NCBI RefSeq assembly: GCF_015210005.1
Contig: NZ_MU158698.1
Location: forward strand, 62,001-126,000
From: Sphingobacterium hungaricum
Lineage (GTDB): Bacteria; Bacteroidota; Bacteroidia; Sphingobacteriales; Sphingobacteriaceae
DNA: 64,000 bases
Direction: 5' to 3'
The notes under the pieces: model-generated
What the model was told of the DNA's origin: nothing
The model's input: only the letters and a program-made list of their open reading frames with translations
The model's database searches: none
Made by a program: the position numbers and the translations under genes
Shown here: positions 52,954-61,967 of the stretch, piece after piece
Position numbering within the stretch: position 1 is the stretch's first letter
Layout of the letters: every line of letters begins with the position of its first letter

Positions 52954-53781
52954 ATGGCAGATAGATTGATTAAAAGCAGCAAATTACGTGTAGGTGATAT
53001 CAGCATTTCTTATTACAGCAAGAAAGCGACTGACAAAGAAAGACAGGTTATCATTTTCCTGCATGGATTTCCGTTCAACAAAAATTCATGGAGAGATCAG
53101 CTGTCGGCTTTGGCTGATGATGTTACTGGAATTGCGATTGATATCCGCGGACATGGCAATAGCACAAGTGGACATGGATTTTTTTCGATTGATGTGTTTG
53201 CGAAAGATTTAAGGGTCTTTATGGAAAAACTGGAGATTGAAAAAGCGGTTCTATGTGGTGTTTCCATGGGTGGATATATTGTTCTTCGTACCTTTCAGCT
53301 TATTCCTGATAAAATCAGTGGTTTGATTCTTTCTGACACACATAGCAAAGCTGACGATGACAAAGGGAAACAAAAACGCTTTGATAGCATACAAGCTGTA
53401 CTTCAATTTGGCCGCAGGCCATTCGCTATTGGATTTATCGAAAATCTGTTCACAAAAGAAACCATTGATGAAAAGCCGGAAACTGTCGAATTAATAAAAA
53501 GCAGCATCCGGAGAAACAGCGTCAATTCAATCTGTGCTACGTTATTAGCATTAGCATCACGGACTGACACAACATCTTCATTGGAAAAAATAAAAGTGCC
53601 TACTTTGGTTATTCGAGGTAAAGAAGATAAAATTACACCGGAAAATTTGATGAGCGAGCTGGCGAATGACATCCCAGGAGCTGAATATATTCAATTTGAA
53701 AATTGCGGACATTTACCAAACTTAGAAGACCCAGAACGCTTTAATCAGGTCTTAAAAGATTTTCTTGAGAAAGTAAATTAA
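52954..53781 (+). CDS. Alpha/beta hydrolase
   Basis: A 275-residue alpha/beta hydrolase of the small esterase/haloperoxidase-like group. Oxyanion region FLHGFPFNKNSW, nucleophile Ser104 in LCGVSMGGYIVL, acid in VPTLVIRGKEDKITP and His in ENCGHLPNLEDPERF. No signal peptide. Substrate unknown. Monocistronic, convergent with the patatin gene whose stop is two bases beyond its own. Confidence 0.9.
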   Translation: MADRLIKSSKLRVGDISISYYSKKATDKERQVIIFLHGFPFNKNSWRDQLSALADDVTGIAIDIRGHGNSTSGHGFFSIDVFAKDLRVFMEKLEIEKAVLCGVSMGGYIVLRTFQLIPDKISGLILSDTHSKADDDKGKQKRFDSIQAVLQFGRRPFAIGFIENLFTKETIDEKPETVELIKSSIRRNSVNSICATLLALASRTDTTSSLEKIKVPTLVIRGKEDKITPENLMSELANDIPGAEYIQFENCGHLPNLEDPERFNQVLKDFLEKVN

Positions 53782-53783
53782 GT

Positions 53784-54584
53784 CTATCCTATTCGTAAAC
53801 TTTTCTCATGTTCTGGAATCACTTGATTGGCTAACTCAAAACCTTGGTCAATCAAATCTTTGGAACGGTCAAAATCCCAAATTCCTGATATGTTATGCGG
53901 AACATGAATGACGTAGTCAGGTTTGTATAATTCCAGGCTCATGGCACTTAGTTTTCTGCGCATGGCATAATAGGATTCTTGAATAAGCGCAAAGGTATTT
54001 AAGCGATGGAAGGATTTATGCTCCGTAAGCAAAGGAGCACCGTCTAAATTAACGGCAACAATCAGGTTATCTTTCTTGGTGACATAGTTTACAGGGATTG
54101 GATTTAGCACGCCGCCATCCACGAGAAATTTATCCGCCAATTGAATTCCGGTGAATACTGCTGGAATGGCAATGGACGCGCGGATTGCTTGGTAAACGCT
54201 GCCTTTATCAAATATTTCTTCGCGCTCGTGCAATAAATCCGTCGCAATCGCCGTGTATTTAATCGTTAAGTCTTCGATGTTCTTATCTTCGAAAACTTCT
54301 TTCAATGAATTTAATGCGCGCTCCCCTTTCAAAAATCCGAAGCGAGGGTCCGTAAAATCCATCAATTTAAATACCTGCCTTTTGGTTAGCCGGCTCATCC
54401 ATTCTCCCAAATCACCAACTTTTCCTTGTGCAAAAGCAGCTCCGACTAAACTTCCGATAGAACATCCAACGATTTCGTCAATCTCATAACCGCGCTCGTG
54501 CAACAAATTAATGATGCCGATTTGTGTTATTCCTCTTGCTCCGCCGCTTCCTAACACCAAAGAAACTTTCTTATTTATTTCCAT
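53784..54584 (-). CDS. Patatin-like phospholipase
   Basis: A 266-residue patatin-family lipid acyl hydrolase. The oxyanion motif GSGGARG is near residue 12, the nucleophile elbow GCSIGSLVGA holds the catalytic Ser, and VDGGVLNPIPV gives the catalytic Asp of the Ser-Asp dyad. I choose ATG 54584 because the upstream codon at 54590 is TTG. No signal peptide, so it is cytoplasmic or membrane-associated like RssA/YlbK-type proteins. Confidence 0.9.
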   Translation of the reverse strand: MEINKKVSLVLGSGGARGITQIGIINLLHERGYEIDEIVGCSIGSLVGAAFAQGKVGDLGEWMSRLTKRQVFKLMDFTDPRFGFLKGERALNSLKEVFEDKNIEDLTIKYTAIATDLLHEREEIFDKGSVYQAIRASIAIPAVFTGIQLADKFLVDGGVLNPIPVNYVTKKDNLIVAVNLDGAPLLTEHKSFHRLNTFALIQESYYAMRRKLSAMSLELYKPDYVIHVPHNISGIWDFDRSKDLIDQGFELANQVIPEHEKSLRIG

Positions 54585-54674
54585 ATCCAATTGCCCTCAT
54601 TGATATCTCATTAATAATATGTCAATATAAAGTATAATTTTCACATTCAGTAATTATAAAATAAACTTAATATC

Positions 54675-54694
54675 TACATTTGCTAACACTGTTA
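54675..54694 (+). promoter_or_regulatory. -7 box and palindrome upstream of the TetR gene
   Basis: TACATTTG (54675-54682) fits TAnnTTTG, and TAACA-C-TGTTA (54684-54694), a perfect inverted repeat with one central base, covers the expected start of transcription. This is a typical place for a TetR autorepression operator; binding is inferred. Confidence 0.45.
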
Positions 54695-54722
54695 ACAAGG
54701 AGTTTAAACATTTAAAATAAAC

Positions 54723-55313
54723 ATGTCCAATCATCATGAAAATTTGAAGAATCAGATTGTTTGCCAATCTTGGATGATTATCCAAGAAGAAGGTTGGCAA
54801 GCTTTGTCGATTCGCAAAATTGCAACGGCGATTGGCTACAGTTTACCCGTAGTGTATAAATATTTTAGCAGCAAAGACGATTTAATCGAACATTTTTCTA
54901 AAGAAGGATTTCTTAAACTAACAGAAGATTTAAAAAATTCAATTGCCGAAGAGCATGATTCCAAACAGCAACTTAATCTGTTGGCTGAAAGTTATTGGAA
55001 TTTCGCATTTAATCATAGGAAGCATTACGAAATCATGTTTGGCTTGGGCATCCCCACATGTGAGAAAATCAATAGTCATGTCGAAATGCAGGACACCTGC
55101 CTGGTCTTTGAAAACACAATCCAGCAAGTCATTGCGCAGCATCAAAATACAAACTTGGATGTTCACTTGAAACTAAAAACATTTTGGTCTATTTTACACG
55201 GATTGGTCGCTATAGAATTGCTGACTAATTCCGAAGAGTCGGCCAGCCCATCACTAATTTTAAAAGACGCGATAGAAGGTTTTATTCTATCCTTAACAAA
55301 TAAAAAAGCATGA
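54723..55313 (+). CDS. TetR/AcrR family transcriptional regulator
   Basis: A 196-residue TetR repressor. The N-terminal helix-turn-helix is clear (ALSIRKIATAIGYSLPVVYKYFSSKDDLIEHF, about residues 28-60); the C-terminal helical domain is the WHG/TetR_C type and binds an unknown ligand. The start of the nitroreductase gene overlaps its stop (ATGA), so regulator and enzyme are co-translated. A palindrome in the promoter suggests autoregulation. Confidence 0.9.
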   Translation: MSNHHENLKNQIVCQSWMIIQEEGWQALSIRKIATAIGYSLPVVYKYFSSKDDLIEHFSKEGFLKLTEDLKNSIAEEHDSKQQLNLLAESYWNFAFNHRKHYEIMFGLGIPTCEKINSHVEMQDTCLVFENTIQQVIAQHQNTNLDVHLKLKTFWSILHGLVAIELLTNSEESASPSLILKDAIEGFILSLTNKKA

Positions 55314-55939
55314 GTATATTAGATAATTTAAATTGGAGATACGCTACAAAAAAAATGAACGGCACTCCAGTAGAACAAGAAAAAGTTGATTTTATATTGG
55401 AAGCAGCCCGTCTGGCGCCAACGTCTTCAGGTTTGCAACCATTCCGCATTATTGAAATCACCGACCCAAAATTAAAGGAGCAGATTTTGCCGATTGCATA
55501 CAATCAATCTCAAATTGTGGATGGTTCGCACCTATTGGTATTTGCCGCCTACGATAAGTACACAAAAGAACGCATCGACAATACGTTTGCATGGCAAAAT
55601 AATGAACGCAATCTTCCTGAAGATTTCGCAGCAGATTATAAAAATAACTTGTGGGCAACATACAGTCAGTTATCTGAAGACACCCAATTTAATCATGCCG
55701 CAAGACAGGCTTACATTGCTTTTGGAATCGCAATTGCGGCGGCTGCAGAATTGAAAGTTGATGCGACGCCAATGGAAGGATTTAACAGTGCTGAACTGGA
55801 TAAATTGTTACAATTAAGCGAACTTAATTTAAAATCGGTAACTATTTTAGCGCTCGGAAATCGAGATGAAGAAAATGACTGGCTCGTTAACTTAAAGAAA
55901 GTCAGGGTACATCAAGACGATTTCGTTATCCGTAAATAA
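55310..55939 (+). CDS. Nitroreductase family NAD(P)H-dependent oxidoreductase
   Basis: A 209-residue flavin enzyme of the nitroreductase superfamily (NfsB-like). It begins with LDNLNWRYATKKMNG and shows FMN-site segments ARLAPTSSGLQPFRII, and AAAAELKVDATPMEGFN with ILALGNRDEENDW near the C-terminus. It probably reduces nitroaromatics, quinones or similar electrophiles with FMN. Translationally coupled to the TetR gene; a strong terminator follows. Confidence 0.92.
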   Translation: MSILDNLNWRYATKKMNGTPVEQEKVDFILEAARLAPTSSGLQPFRIIEITDPKLKEQILPIAYNQSQIVDGSHLLVFAAYDKYTKERIDNTFAWQNNERNLPEDFAADYKNNLWATYSQLSEDTQFNHAARQAYIAFGIAIAAAAELKVDATPMEGFNSAELDKLLQLSELNLKSVTILALGNRDEENDWLVNLKKVRVHQDDFVIRK

Positions 55940-55963
55940 TAAAAGAGGCTAAGCCTCTTTTAT
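55937..55963 (+). terminator. Rho-independent terminator after the nitroreductase gene
   Basis: An almost perfect inverted repeat (AATAAAAGAGGCT / AGCCTCTTTTATT) begins at the stop codon and gives a strong stem with flanking A and T tracts. Confidence 0.85.
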
Positions 55964-56070
55964 TATTTATAGCAAATCCGCTAGAGAAAATTAAATATCC
56001 CATTTTAATGCAGATTTTAAACAAAAACTTTTAATTTACATTGAAATCATTTTCTAATTAAAATTAAACT

Positions 56071-57549
56071 ATGGCTTTTGAAATAGTAAGAAAGAATGTT
56101 TTGTTTAAACCCGACCCCACAAGAGTTTTGGCGAGACACTTTTCATTAAGTGAAGAGCGGACAAAGAAAGTAGTTCGTCGCGTACTGGAATTGCCTCGCG
56201 CGAAACAGGACGAAATGATGCGTCAAGTGTTGCGGAAGTATTCAAAAAGACACCGCAGCATCATAACTGTTTTCGAGAAAAATTTCAAACGCATTAAGGC
56301 AGTTGTCGACAGCATGAATCTTTCGGACGGAGAAATTTCTTACCGTGAAAAATTGTTGATTGGTTCATATTTTACGATGGAATATTCGATTGAATCTGCT
56401 GCATTTTTTAATCCTTCCGTTGTAGAAGACATCGACCAAACTCAATTATCACCTGGTGAAAAAAGATTGATTTTCAGTTTTAGGGCGACAGGCGAAGGGC
56501 ACGTTTCTTCGATTGTATTTCGCTCAGCGGTAATTGATAAAAATCTGGACCTTAAAGTAGAAAATGTTGGGAATTTATTGGAAAAACCTTTACAGATTAA
56601 AAGCCACCGGTATCACAAAGATACATTTCTATCTAAGCTTCTTGAATTACATGAACCAGAAGAAGAAATTCTTGAAATCATCAAAAATAAATTAACAGAT
56701 ACATTTATTTATGAAGAATTGATTCGGTACATCGCTGAAATCAGGCAGGAAAATAAATTGAGCGTTGATTCAGAAACGTTGGTTAACCAAATGAAATGGT
56801 TAGCTTCTTCGCATTATGAGATGACTTATTCGTTGGATACTGCACTTTCAGAACGCGTTATTTTTCCGCTTACGGATACCGAAAAAAGAGGAATTGAAGA
56901 TGCACGTTTTGTGCGCTTTTTGGACGACAAAGGGCATGCAACTTATTATGGAACATACACGGCTTATGATGGATTTTCCATTTTACCGAAATTATTAAAG
57001 ACAAAAGATTTTATCCATTTCAAAGTCGTGCCTATCAATGGTTACATTGCCAATAAAGGGGCGGCTTTATTTCCTAGAAAAATAAACGGAAAATATGCGA
57101 TGCTTTGCCGAATTGACGGCGAAAATAACTACATCGCTTTCTCTGACTCCATCAATAACTGGCAAGAAGAAGCGATTTTGCTTCGCGAACCAGAATTGCC
57201 TTGGGAATTTATTCAGATTGGAAATTGTGGTTCTCCGATTGAAACCGACAAAGGCTGGCTAATGATTACGCACAGTGTTGGTCCAATGAGAGAGTATGTG
57301 TTGAGTGCGTCGTTGTTAGATATTGACCATCCTGAAAAAATCCTTTCCTCGCTAAAATTTCCGTTAATGAGTCCAAATGATTTTGAACGCGAAGGGTATG
57401 TTCCAAATGTGGTCTATTCCTGCGGTTCCATTGTCCATAACGGACATTTAATCATCCCTTATGCCGTTTCAGATTACGCATCTACGTATGCAACAGTTAA
57501 TCTGGAAGACCTTTTGGAAGATTTAATAAAACATGGAAGTAAAGGATAA
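56071..57549 (+). CDS. Glycoside hydrolase family 130 protein (mannoside phosphorylase-like)
   Basis: A 492-residue GH130-like enzyme. The five-bladed beta-propeller is in the second half: ERVIFPLTDTEKRGIEDARFVRF, YTAYDGFSILPKLLKTKDF, ALFPRKINGKYAMLCRIDGENN, IQIGNCGSPIETDKGWLMITH and YVPNVVYSCGSIVH are family blocks; the catalytic Asp of GH130 phosphorylases lies in the IEDARF block. The first ~180 residues are an extra, mostly helical and beta domain. GH130 enzymes phosphorolyse or hydrolyse beta-mannosides. It is convergent with a GT4 glycosyltransferase gene and shares its terminator. No signal peptide. Confidence 0.9.
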   Translation: MAFEIVRKNVLFKPDPTRVLARHFSLSEERTKKVVRRVLELPRAKQDEMMRQVLRKYSKRHRSIITVFEKNFKRIKAVVDSMNLSDGEISYREKLLIGSYFTMEYSIESAAFFNPSVVEDIDQTQLSPGEKRLIFSFRATGEGHVSSIVFRSAVIDKNLDLKVENVGNLLEKPLQIKSHRYHKDTFLSKLLELHEPEEEILEIIKNKLTDTFIYEELIRYIAEIRQENKLSVDSETLVNQMKWLASSHYEMTYSLDTALSERVIFPLTDTEKRGIEDARFVRFLDDKGHATYYGTYTAYDGFSILPKLLKTKDFIHFKVVPINGYIANKGAALFPRKINGKYAMLCRIDGENNYIAFSDSINNWQEEAILLREPELPWEFIQIGNCGSPIETDKGWLMITHSVGPMREYVLSASLLDIDHPEKILSSLKFPLMSPNDFEREGYVPNVVYSCGSIVHNGHLIIPYAVSDYASTYATVNLEDLLEDLIKHGSKG

Positions 57550-57571
57550 TTGCTTAACGCAATTATCCTTT
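57541..57571. terminator. Symmetric bidirectional terminator carrying both stop codons
   Basis: A perfect 13-bp inverted repeat (AAAGGATAATTGC, loop TTAAC, GCAATTATCCTTT). The TAA of the GH130 gene (57547-57549) sits in the left arm and the TAA of the GT4 gene (57563-57565) at the mirror position of the right arm. Both proteins therefore end in the same AAA-GGA-TAA codons (Lys-Gly-stop). Confidence 0.85.
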
Positions 57572-59782
57572 AAATTTTGATAAAGCTTCATGCACAACAA
57601 TGTGCGAAAGCCAAAAGCAGACTGTACTTTCTGCGCCTTGGTTGCGGTTGATTCCGTGCGTTTCGAGACCATCGCAACAACCTTTTGTTTCGGAATCAAA
57701 TAAGGTTAATTTCAAATCATTTGCTCCGGAAAACCATTGGAAGGCATGAACACATTTTTCTAGATACTCCACTTTTCCTGTCAACTTATAGACTTCATTG
57801 TACAACAAAACAACCGAAGTAACCTCGATGGGCTGCTGTCCAAATTTCGCAGCTTTTTTGCCTTCGCTATACCAACCTTGATTTCCTATCGCAGACAAAT
57901 ATCCATTCGTAAATAAAATTTCATCCAGAAAATCCAAAGTCTTCATTCCGACATCTTTCAATTCTTCATCCTTCAAATAGGTGTAAGACCGTAACATTGC
58001 CAGAGGCAATATCGCATTGTCATACGAGACAATCCGCTCATACCATTGCCAGCTTTCACTCTGATGTGCTTTATATTCGCGAAGCATAAAATCAATCAAC
58101 TGACGCAATTCCTGCAACATGCGCTCGTCGTTTGGCTGATGTTCCAAATAATGGGTAATGCCTAAAATGGTGTAGGCTATTGCACGGATGGAAATCAATT
58201 TAGAAAATTGAGGAATCGCTCTGAAAAACATTTCCTTCCCAATTTGGTAATAGCTGATATAAGGCGCTCGCTTAAATAAATAACCCAAAGACCAAATCGC
58301 CCGTCCAAAGGAGTCATCAGAACCCTCCTGGTCTAGAAAGCGATTATCGAAGGAAAGAAAGTTCCTAAACCTTCCGTCTTCCAGCTGCACATAACTCATG
58401 TAGCTTAAGTATGTCGATATCAGATTTATTGAATCTTCATCCCTAAAATCTTTGTAGCTCGCCAAAACCAGCAGCAGCGCACGTGCATTGTCATCGAGAC
58501 AATAGCCTTCTTTATAATTCGGAATGGAATAAGTCGCATGCTGAATAATTCCAACATTATTTGTTAAGCGTTTGATATGCGATAGATCGAATTTTGGCAA
58601 ATCCTCCAGACCAATCATGTCTTTATTGGCATGCCCATTGTACTGGCTGGCTGTCGTTTTCTTGAATAAGTCAATGTATGCATCCACCAAATTCGACCAA
58701 GAAAGATGCCGTCCAAAATCATGTGATTTTTTTCTATAAGCCGAAAGTTTTGCAGGGTCAGCAAACAAACCATTCAACTCTTTTGCAAGGACTTCTGAAT
58801 CATTGAATGGAAAAAGTATTCCTCTGCCATTTGCCAACAAATCTTTCGCATGCAAATATGGTGTCGACAACACAGCAGCGCCCGCACCGATAGCGAATGA
58901 TAAAGTGCCGCTCGTAATCTGAGCTTCGCTAATGTAAGGTGTTATGTAGACATCACATGCCGACAGGTAGCTCGATAACTTGTCATCGTCGAGAAATTCG
59001 TTAACAAATTTCACATGCTCCTGAACACCTAAATCTGCAATCAGCTGCACTAAAGATTCGCGATACTCCTCTCCTACACTCTTTAAAATATTCGGGTGAG
59101 TTTTACCAACAACTAAGTAAACTACATCAGGGAAATTTTTGACGACTTCGGGCAATGCTTTGATTGCAACCTCAATTCCTTTGCTTCGTCCGATAAAGCC
59201 AAAGGTTAAAATGATTTTTTTATCTTCATAACCAATGATTTTCTTCGCTTCCAATTGTGTTTTTGGAAATGTTGGAACACCATGAGGAATATAGGTCAAT
59301 TTGCTTTTCGGAATATGATAAACCGCTTCTAGAATACTGCTTGCATCCGAATTCATGACAATCAGCTTCGACGAGCGCTGTGCAATCGCAATTAAAATTG
59401 CTTTTTCATCGGCTGAAGGTTTTTCCAAAATAGTATGCAAAATACTCACCAATGGAATATTCAGGTTATGGATAAGCGACAGAATAAATACGCCGCTATT
59501 TCCTCCAAAAATTCCATATTCGTGTTGCAGAATACAAATATCATAATCATTATTATTGATGTAATCAGCGACTTTTAAATAGGAATCATGGTTTTGAACA
59601 TTGATTTGCATCTTAACTTGTTCGGGATAGTCATACTGTCCATCCTCATCGGTTAATGCGAATACATGTTGTTCGTGTTGCTTATAATCAACTTTCTTAT
59701 CAATATGGGAATAAAGGTCATTTGTAAACGTGGCTATTCCGCATTGCCTCGGCAAATAAGTACTGATATAAGCTATCTTCAT
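57563..59782 (-). CDS. GT4 glycosyltransferase fused to a C-terminal toroid domain
   Basis: A 739-residue two-domain enzyme. Residues 1-370 are a GT-B glycosyltransferase of family 4 type: AYISTYLPRQCGIATFTNDL, LQHEYGIFGG, the nucleotide-sugar site FIGRSKGIEVAIKALPEV, and ACDVYITPYISEAQITSGTLSFAIGAG. Residues 380-739 are helical repeats of an (alpha/alpha)6-toroid (LDDNARALLLVLAS, GSDDSFGRAIWSLGYL, WQWYERIVSYDNAILPLAML, EGKKAAKFGQQPIEVTSVVLLYNEV, NQGAESTVCFWLSH). Such fused proteins often stand beside GH130 genes and may make and trim a mannose-containing glycan. No membrane anchor is seen. Confidence 0.9.
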   Translation of the reverse strand: MKIAYISTYLPRQCGIATFTNDLYSHIDKKVDYKQHEQHVFALTDEDGQYDYPEQVKMQINVQNHDSYLKVADYINNNDYDICILQHEYGIFGGNSGVFILSLIHNLNIPLVSILHTILEKPSADEKAILIAIAQRSSKLIVMNSDASSILEAVYHIPKSKLTYIPHGVPTFPKTQLEAKKIIGYEDKKIILTFGFIGRSKGIEVAIKALPEVVKNFPDVVYLVVGKTHPNILKSVGEEYRESLVQLIADLGVQEHVKFVNEFLDDDKLSSYLSACDVYITPYISEAQITSGTLSFAIGAGAAVLSTPYLHAKDLLANGRGILFPFNDSEVLAKELNGLFADPAKLSAYRKKSHDFGRHLSWSNLVDAYIDLFKKTTASQYNGHANKDMIGLEDLPKFDLSHIKRLTNNVGIIQHATYSIPNYKEGYCLDDNARALLLVLASYKDFRDEDSINLISTYLSYMSYVQLEDGRFRNFLSFDNRFLDQEGSDDSFGRAIWSLGYLFKRAPYISYYQIGKEMFFRAIPQFSKLISIRAIAYTILGITHYLEHQPNDERMLQELRQLIDFMLREYKAHQSESWQWYERIVSYDNAILPLAMLRSYTYLKDEELKDVGMKTLDFLDEILFTNGYLSAIGNQGWYSEGKKAAKFGQQPIEVTSVVLLYNEVYKLTGKVEYLEKCVHAFQWFSGANDLKLTLFDSETKGCCDGLETHGINRNQGAESTVCFWLSHIVVHEALSKFKG

Positions 59783-59894
59783 ATATAGAGTTTTAAAAAA
59801 ATGTGATGTGTTGTACTCTATTAATACAGAAATGTGCCTAAATGTTTTAAGAATTTGAATTATAGTTTATTTCTGACATATTTGTGTTAATTTA

Positions 59895-60515
59895 ATGGAT
59901 AAAATCGAAAAAAACATGGATAGTCAAAAGGAAAAAATGCTGAATGGAGAAGCTTATCAAGCGATGGGCCGTGAATTATTTGACGAGAGACAACATGCAA
60001 AGGCTGAATTATTTACCTATAACAATTTACACCCTTCGAAAATCAAGCAAAGAAACCAAATTCTTAAAAATCTTTTTGGAAAAACAGGCAAAATGATATT
60101 CGTTGAACCGCCTTTTCGTTGCGACTATGGCTACAACATTGAAGTAGGTGAAAATTTTTATTCAAATTATAATTTAACTATTCTGGATTGTGCTAAAGTT
60201 TCCATTGGTGATAATGTGATGATTGCACCAAATGTTTCAATTTTCACTGCTGGCCATCCGATTCATTTCGAGCCTAGAAATGCGGGTTGGGAATACGCTA
60301 TTTCGATTACGATTGGAAACAATGTTTGGATCGGGGGCAATGTTGTTATCAATCCGGGCATCACGATTGGAGATAATTCGGTTATTGGTGCGGGCTCAGT
60401 CGTGACAAAAGATATTCCCGCAAATGTTGTTGCCGTTGGCAATCCTTGCAAAGTAATTAAAGAGATAAAAGAAGAAGATAAAGAGTTTTATTTTAAAGAC
60501 AAGCGATTCGAATAA
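59895..60515 (+). CDS. Sugar O-acetyltransferase (maltose/NodL type)
   Basis: A 206-residue left-handed beta-helix acetyltransferase of the LacA/Maa/NodL group. The N-terminal Maltose acetyltransferase domain (KEKMLNGEAYQAMGRELFDERQHAKAELFTYNNL) is followed by hexapeptide repeats (GYNIEVGENFYSNYNLTILD, VSIGDNVMIAPNVSIFTAGHPIHFEPRNAG, ITIGNNVWIGGNVVINPGITIGDNSVIGAGSVV) with the catalytic His in TAGHPIH. The start may be at 59895 or seven codons later (ATG 59916). It probably uses acetyl-CoA to acetylate a sugar or glycan and lies divergent from the GT4 gene. Confidence 0.9.
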   Translation: MDKIEKNMDSQKEKMLNGEAYQAMGRELFDERQHAKAELFTYNNLHPSKIKQRNQILKNLFGKTGKMIFVEPPFRCDYGYNIEVGENFYSNYNLTILDCAKVSIGDNVMIAPNVSIFTAGHPIHFEPRNAGWEYAISITIGNNVWIGGNVVINPGITIGDNSVIGAGSVVTKDIPANVVAVGNPCKVIKEIKEEDKEFYFKDKRFE

Positions 60516-60576
60516 GCTAATAATTTGGAAATTAACAATTTAATACTTAACTTGTTTAATTACCAAATTAACTGCT

Positions 60577-60720
60577 ATGAAGATAAAAAAGATGGACAAG
60601 GGATTTTCTCAGCTTTTGATTGTAGTTGTGCTCCTTTTGATTTCTATATTTTTGATCTATGTTAACCATAGATATGCAAAGAAACAACTGTCAAATCACT
60701 CACTCAGCACCGCAAAATAA
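60577..60720 (+). CDS. Small membrane protein (47 residues)
   Basis: A short open frame (60577-60720) encodes a 47-residue protein with one strong membrane span (LLIVVVLLLISIFLIYV) between a Lys-rich start (KIKKMDKGF) and a Lys/His/Ser-rich tail. The ATG, position and charge distribution (positive inside) look real. No family is known. It follows the O-acetyltransferase gene by about 60 bases. Confidence 0.55.
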   Translation: MKIKKMDKGFSQLLIVVVLLLISIFLIYVNHRYAKKQLSNHSLSTAK

Positions 60721-60756
60721 TTAGCGTGTCAACTTTGCTTAAAATCATTCATACTC

Positions 60757-61407
60757 TTACAACACCGCCCCGATAAATGCCAATTTCTCGGAACTCGCCA
60801 ATCCATTTGGATTACAGCCCAACTTGCCTTCTGGAACTTCCAAATTCTGCTTTTTGTAAAACTCCTTCCAAAAATCATCTATCTGTCCCGTTTTAGGATT
60901 CACAAAAGTCATCGGTTCTAATACAAAAATATTATCCTGACGGAATGCGCGCTCTACAAAATCCGAACAATAATAGGAGCTATCGTTCAAAATGTAAGAC
61001 CAATTGTATGGCTTTCCTAGCATTGATTTTGCCGAAAGAATAGCATTTGGAATAGCTGACTGAAACTCTTGTTTAAGCCTATAAACGGCCAACACCGTTT
61101 TAGATTCTTTTTGAGTTGAATAAAAGCTTTGAAAGGGTTCCCGAATAGAGCCTCTTTTTGAAGAAGCATGGATTACGAAAACAGAATCCGCCGTTCGCTC
61201 CACAATCCCCACATGGTCAAAAGCAATGTCTGCTGATTTTTGGGTAACCCGGTTAATCGCGCCGGAGAGATTTTCTTTGTCTGCTCCTACAAAAATCAAG
61301 TCGCCATTTTCTAAATTAGCTAAGGAAACCTGTTGCGCAAGAACGCTCGAAAAAGAAATTAAAAAGACTAAAGCAAAAATAGTTAGTCTAAAAGATTTAG
61401 AAATCAT
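60757..61407 (-). CDS. YiiX/YebB-like NlpC/P60-related hydrolase, exported
   Basis: A 216-residue exported protein starting at ATG 61407 (MISKSFRLTIFALVFLISFSSVLAQ signal; an upstream TTG start is less likely). The mature domain is the YiiX/YebB circularly permuted NlpC/P60-like fold: LENGDLIFVG, FDHVGIVERTADSVFVIHAS (likely catalytic His) and the Cys site YYCSDFVERAF. Such enzymes hydrolyse amide or thioester bonds in lipids, peptides or peptidoglycan. It starts nine bases after the YkvA gene stop, so the two form an operon. Confidence 0.85.
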   Translation of the reverse strand: MISKSFRLTIFALVFLISFSSVLAQQVSLANLENGDLIFVGADKENLSGAINRVTQKSADIAFDHVGIVERTADSVFVIHASSKRGSIREPFQSFYSTQKESKTVLAVYRLKQEFQSAIPNAILSAKSMLGKPYNWSYILNDSSYYCSDFVERAFRQDNIFVLEPMTFVNPKTGQIDDFWKEFYKKQNLEVPEGKLGCNPNGLASSEKLAFIGAVL

Positions 61408-61416
61408 TTGAAACAA

Positions 61417-61791
61417 TTATTTAGCCAGTTGATTGCTCTGTCCTTTAAACTCCTTGTATTTTTTGATTTCTTCCGTTAATTTAGAAATGGAATAACCCAC
61501 AATAGTAACATCATCTAGCCAGCCTAAAACTGGAATCAAATCTGGCACCGCGTCCAATGGAGAAACTACATAAACAATTGTCCCTACAATAACTGAAAGA
61601 TTCCATTTATTCATCTTATAGTCGCCACTGTAGGTATCTTTTCCCATCGACACCAACGTATTGAAATCATCCTTCATCTCCTTCAGATTTGGAGCTTTTA
61701 ATTTGGCTTCGTCCAAATCAGAACTATTAAGCTGCTTTAACTTATACACGCTAAAAAGCGTAATTGCTTTTTTAAATATACTGCCCTTCAT
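61417..61791 (-). CDS. YkvA family membrane protein (DUF1232)
   Basis: A 124-residue YkvA/DUF1232 protein. The family block WNLSVIVGTIVYVVSPLDAVPDLIPVLGWLDDVTIVGYSISKL (one to two membrane segments with the conserved S-P-x-D-x-x-P-D) is clear, with a helical N-terminus. Function unknown; members may be membrane-embedded and often accompany envelope genes. First gene of the pair with the YiiX-like hydrolase. Confidence 0.88.
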   Translation of the reverse strand: MKGSIFKKAITLFSVYKLKQLNSSDLDEAKLKAPNLKEMKDDFNTLVSMGKDTYSGDYKMNKWNLSVIVGTIVYVVSPLDAVPDLIPVLGWLDDVTIVGYSISKLTEEIKKYKEFKGQSNQLAK

Positions 61792-61967
61792 TGTTTACCT
61801 CGCTAGTAATAATTTGTGTAAAGATACGTAATCAAAAATTACAATGCATTAACCTGTTCTCAACTGGCAACAAAACGAATTTTATTTAACAAAAAATTAA
61901 CCAATTAACTGTAGCGATACACCTGTTGCTCTCGTATTTTTAAATACAATTATTAACAGATATATTT

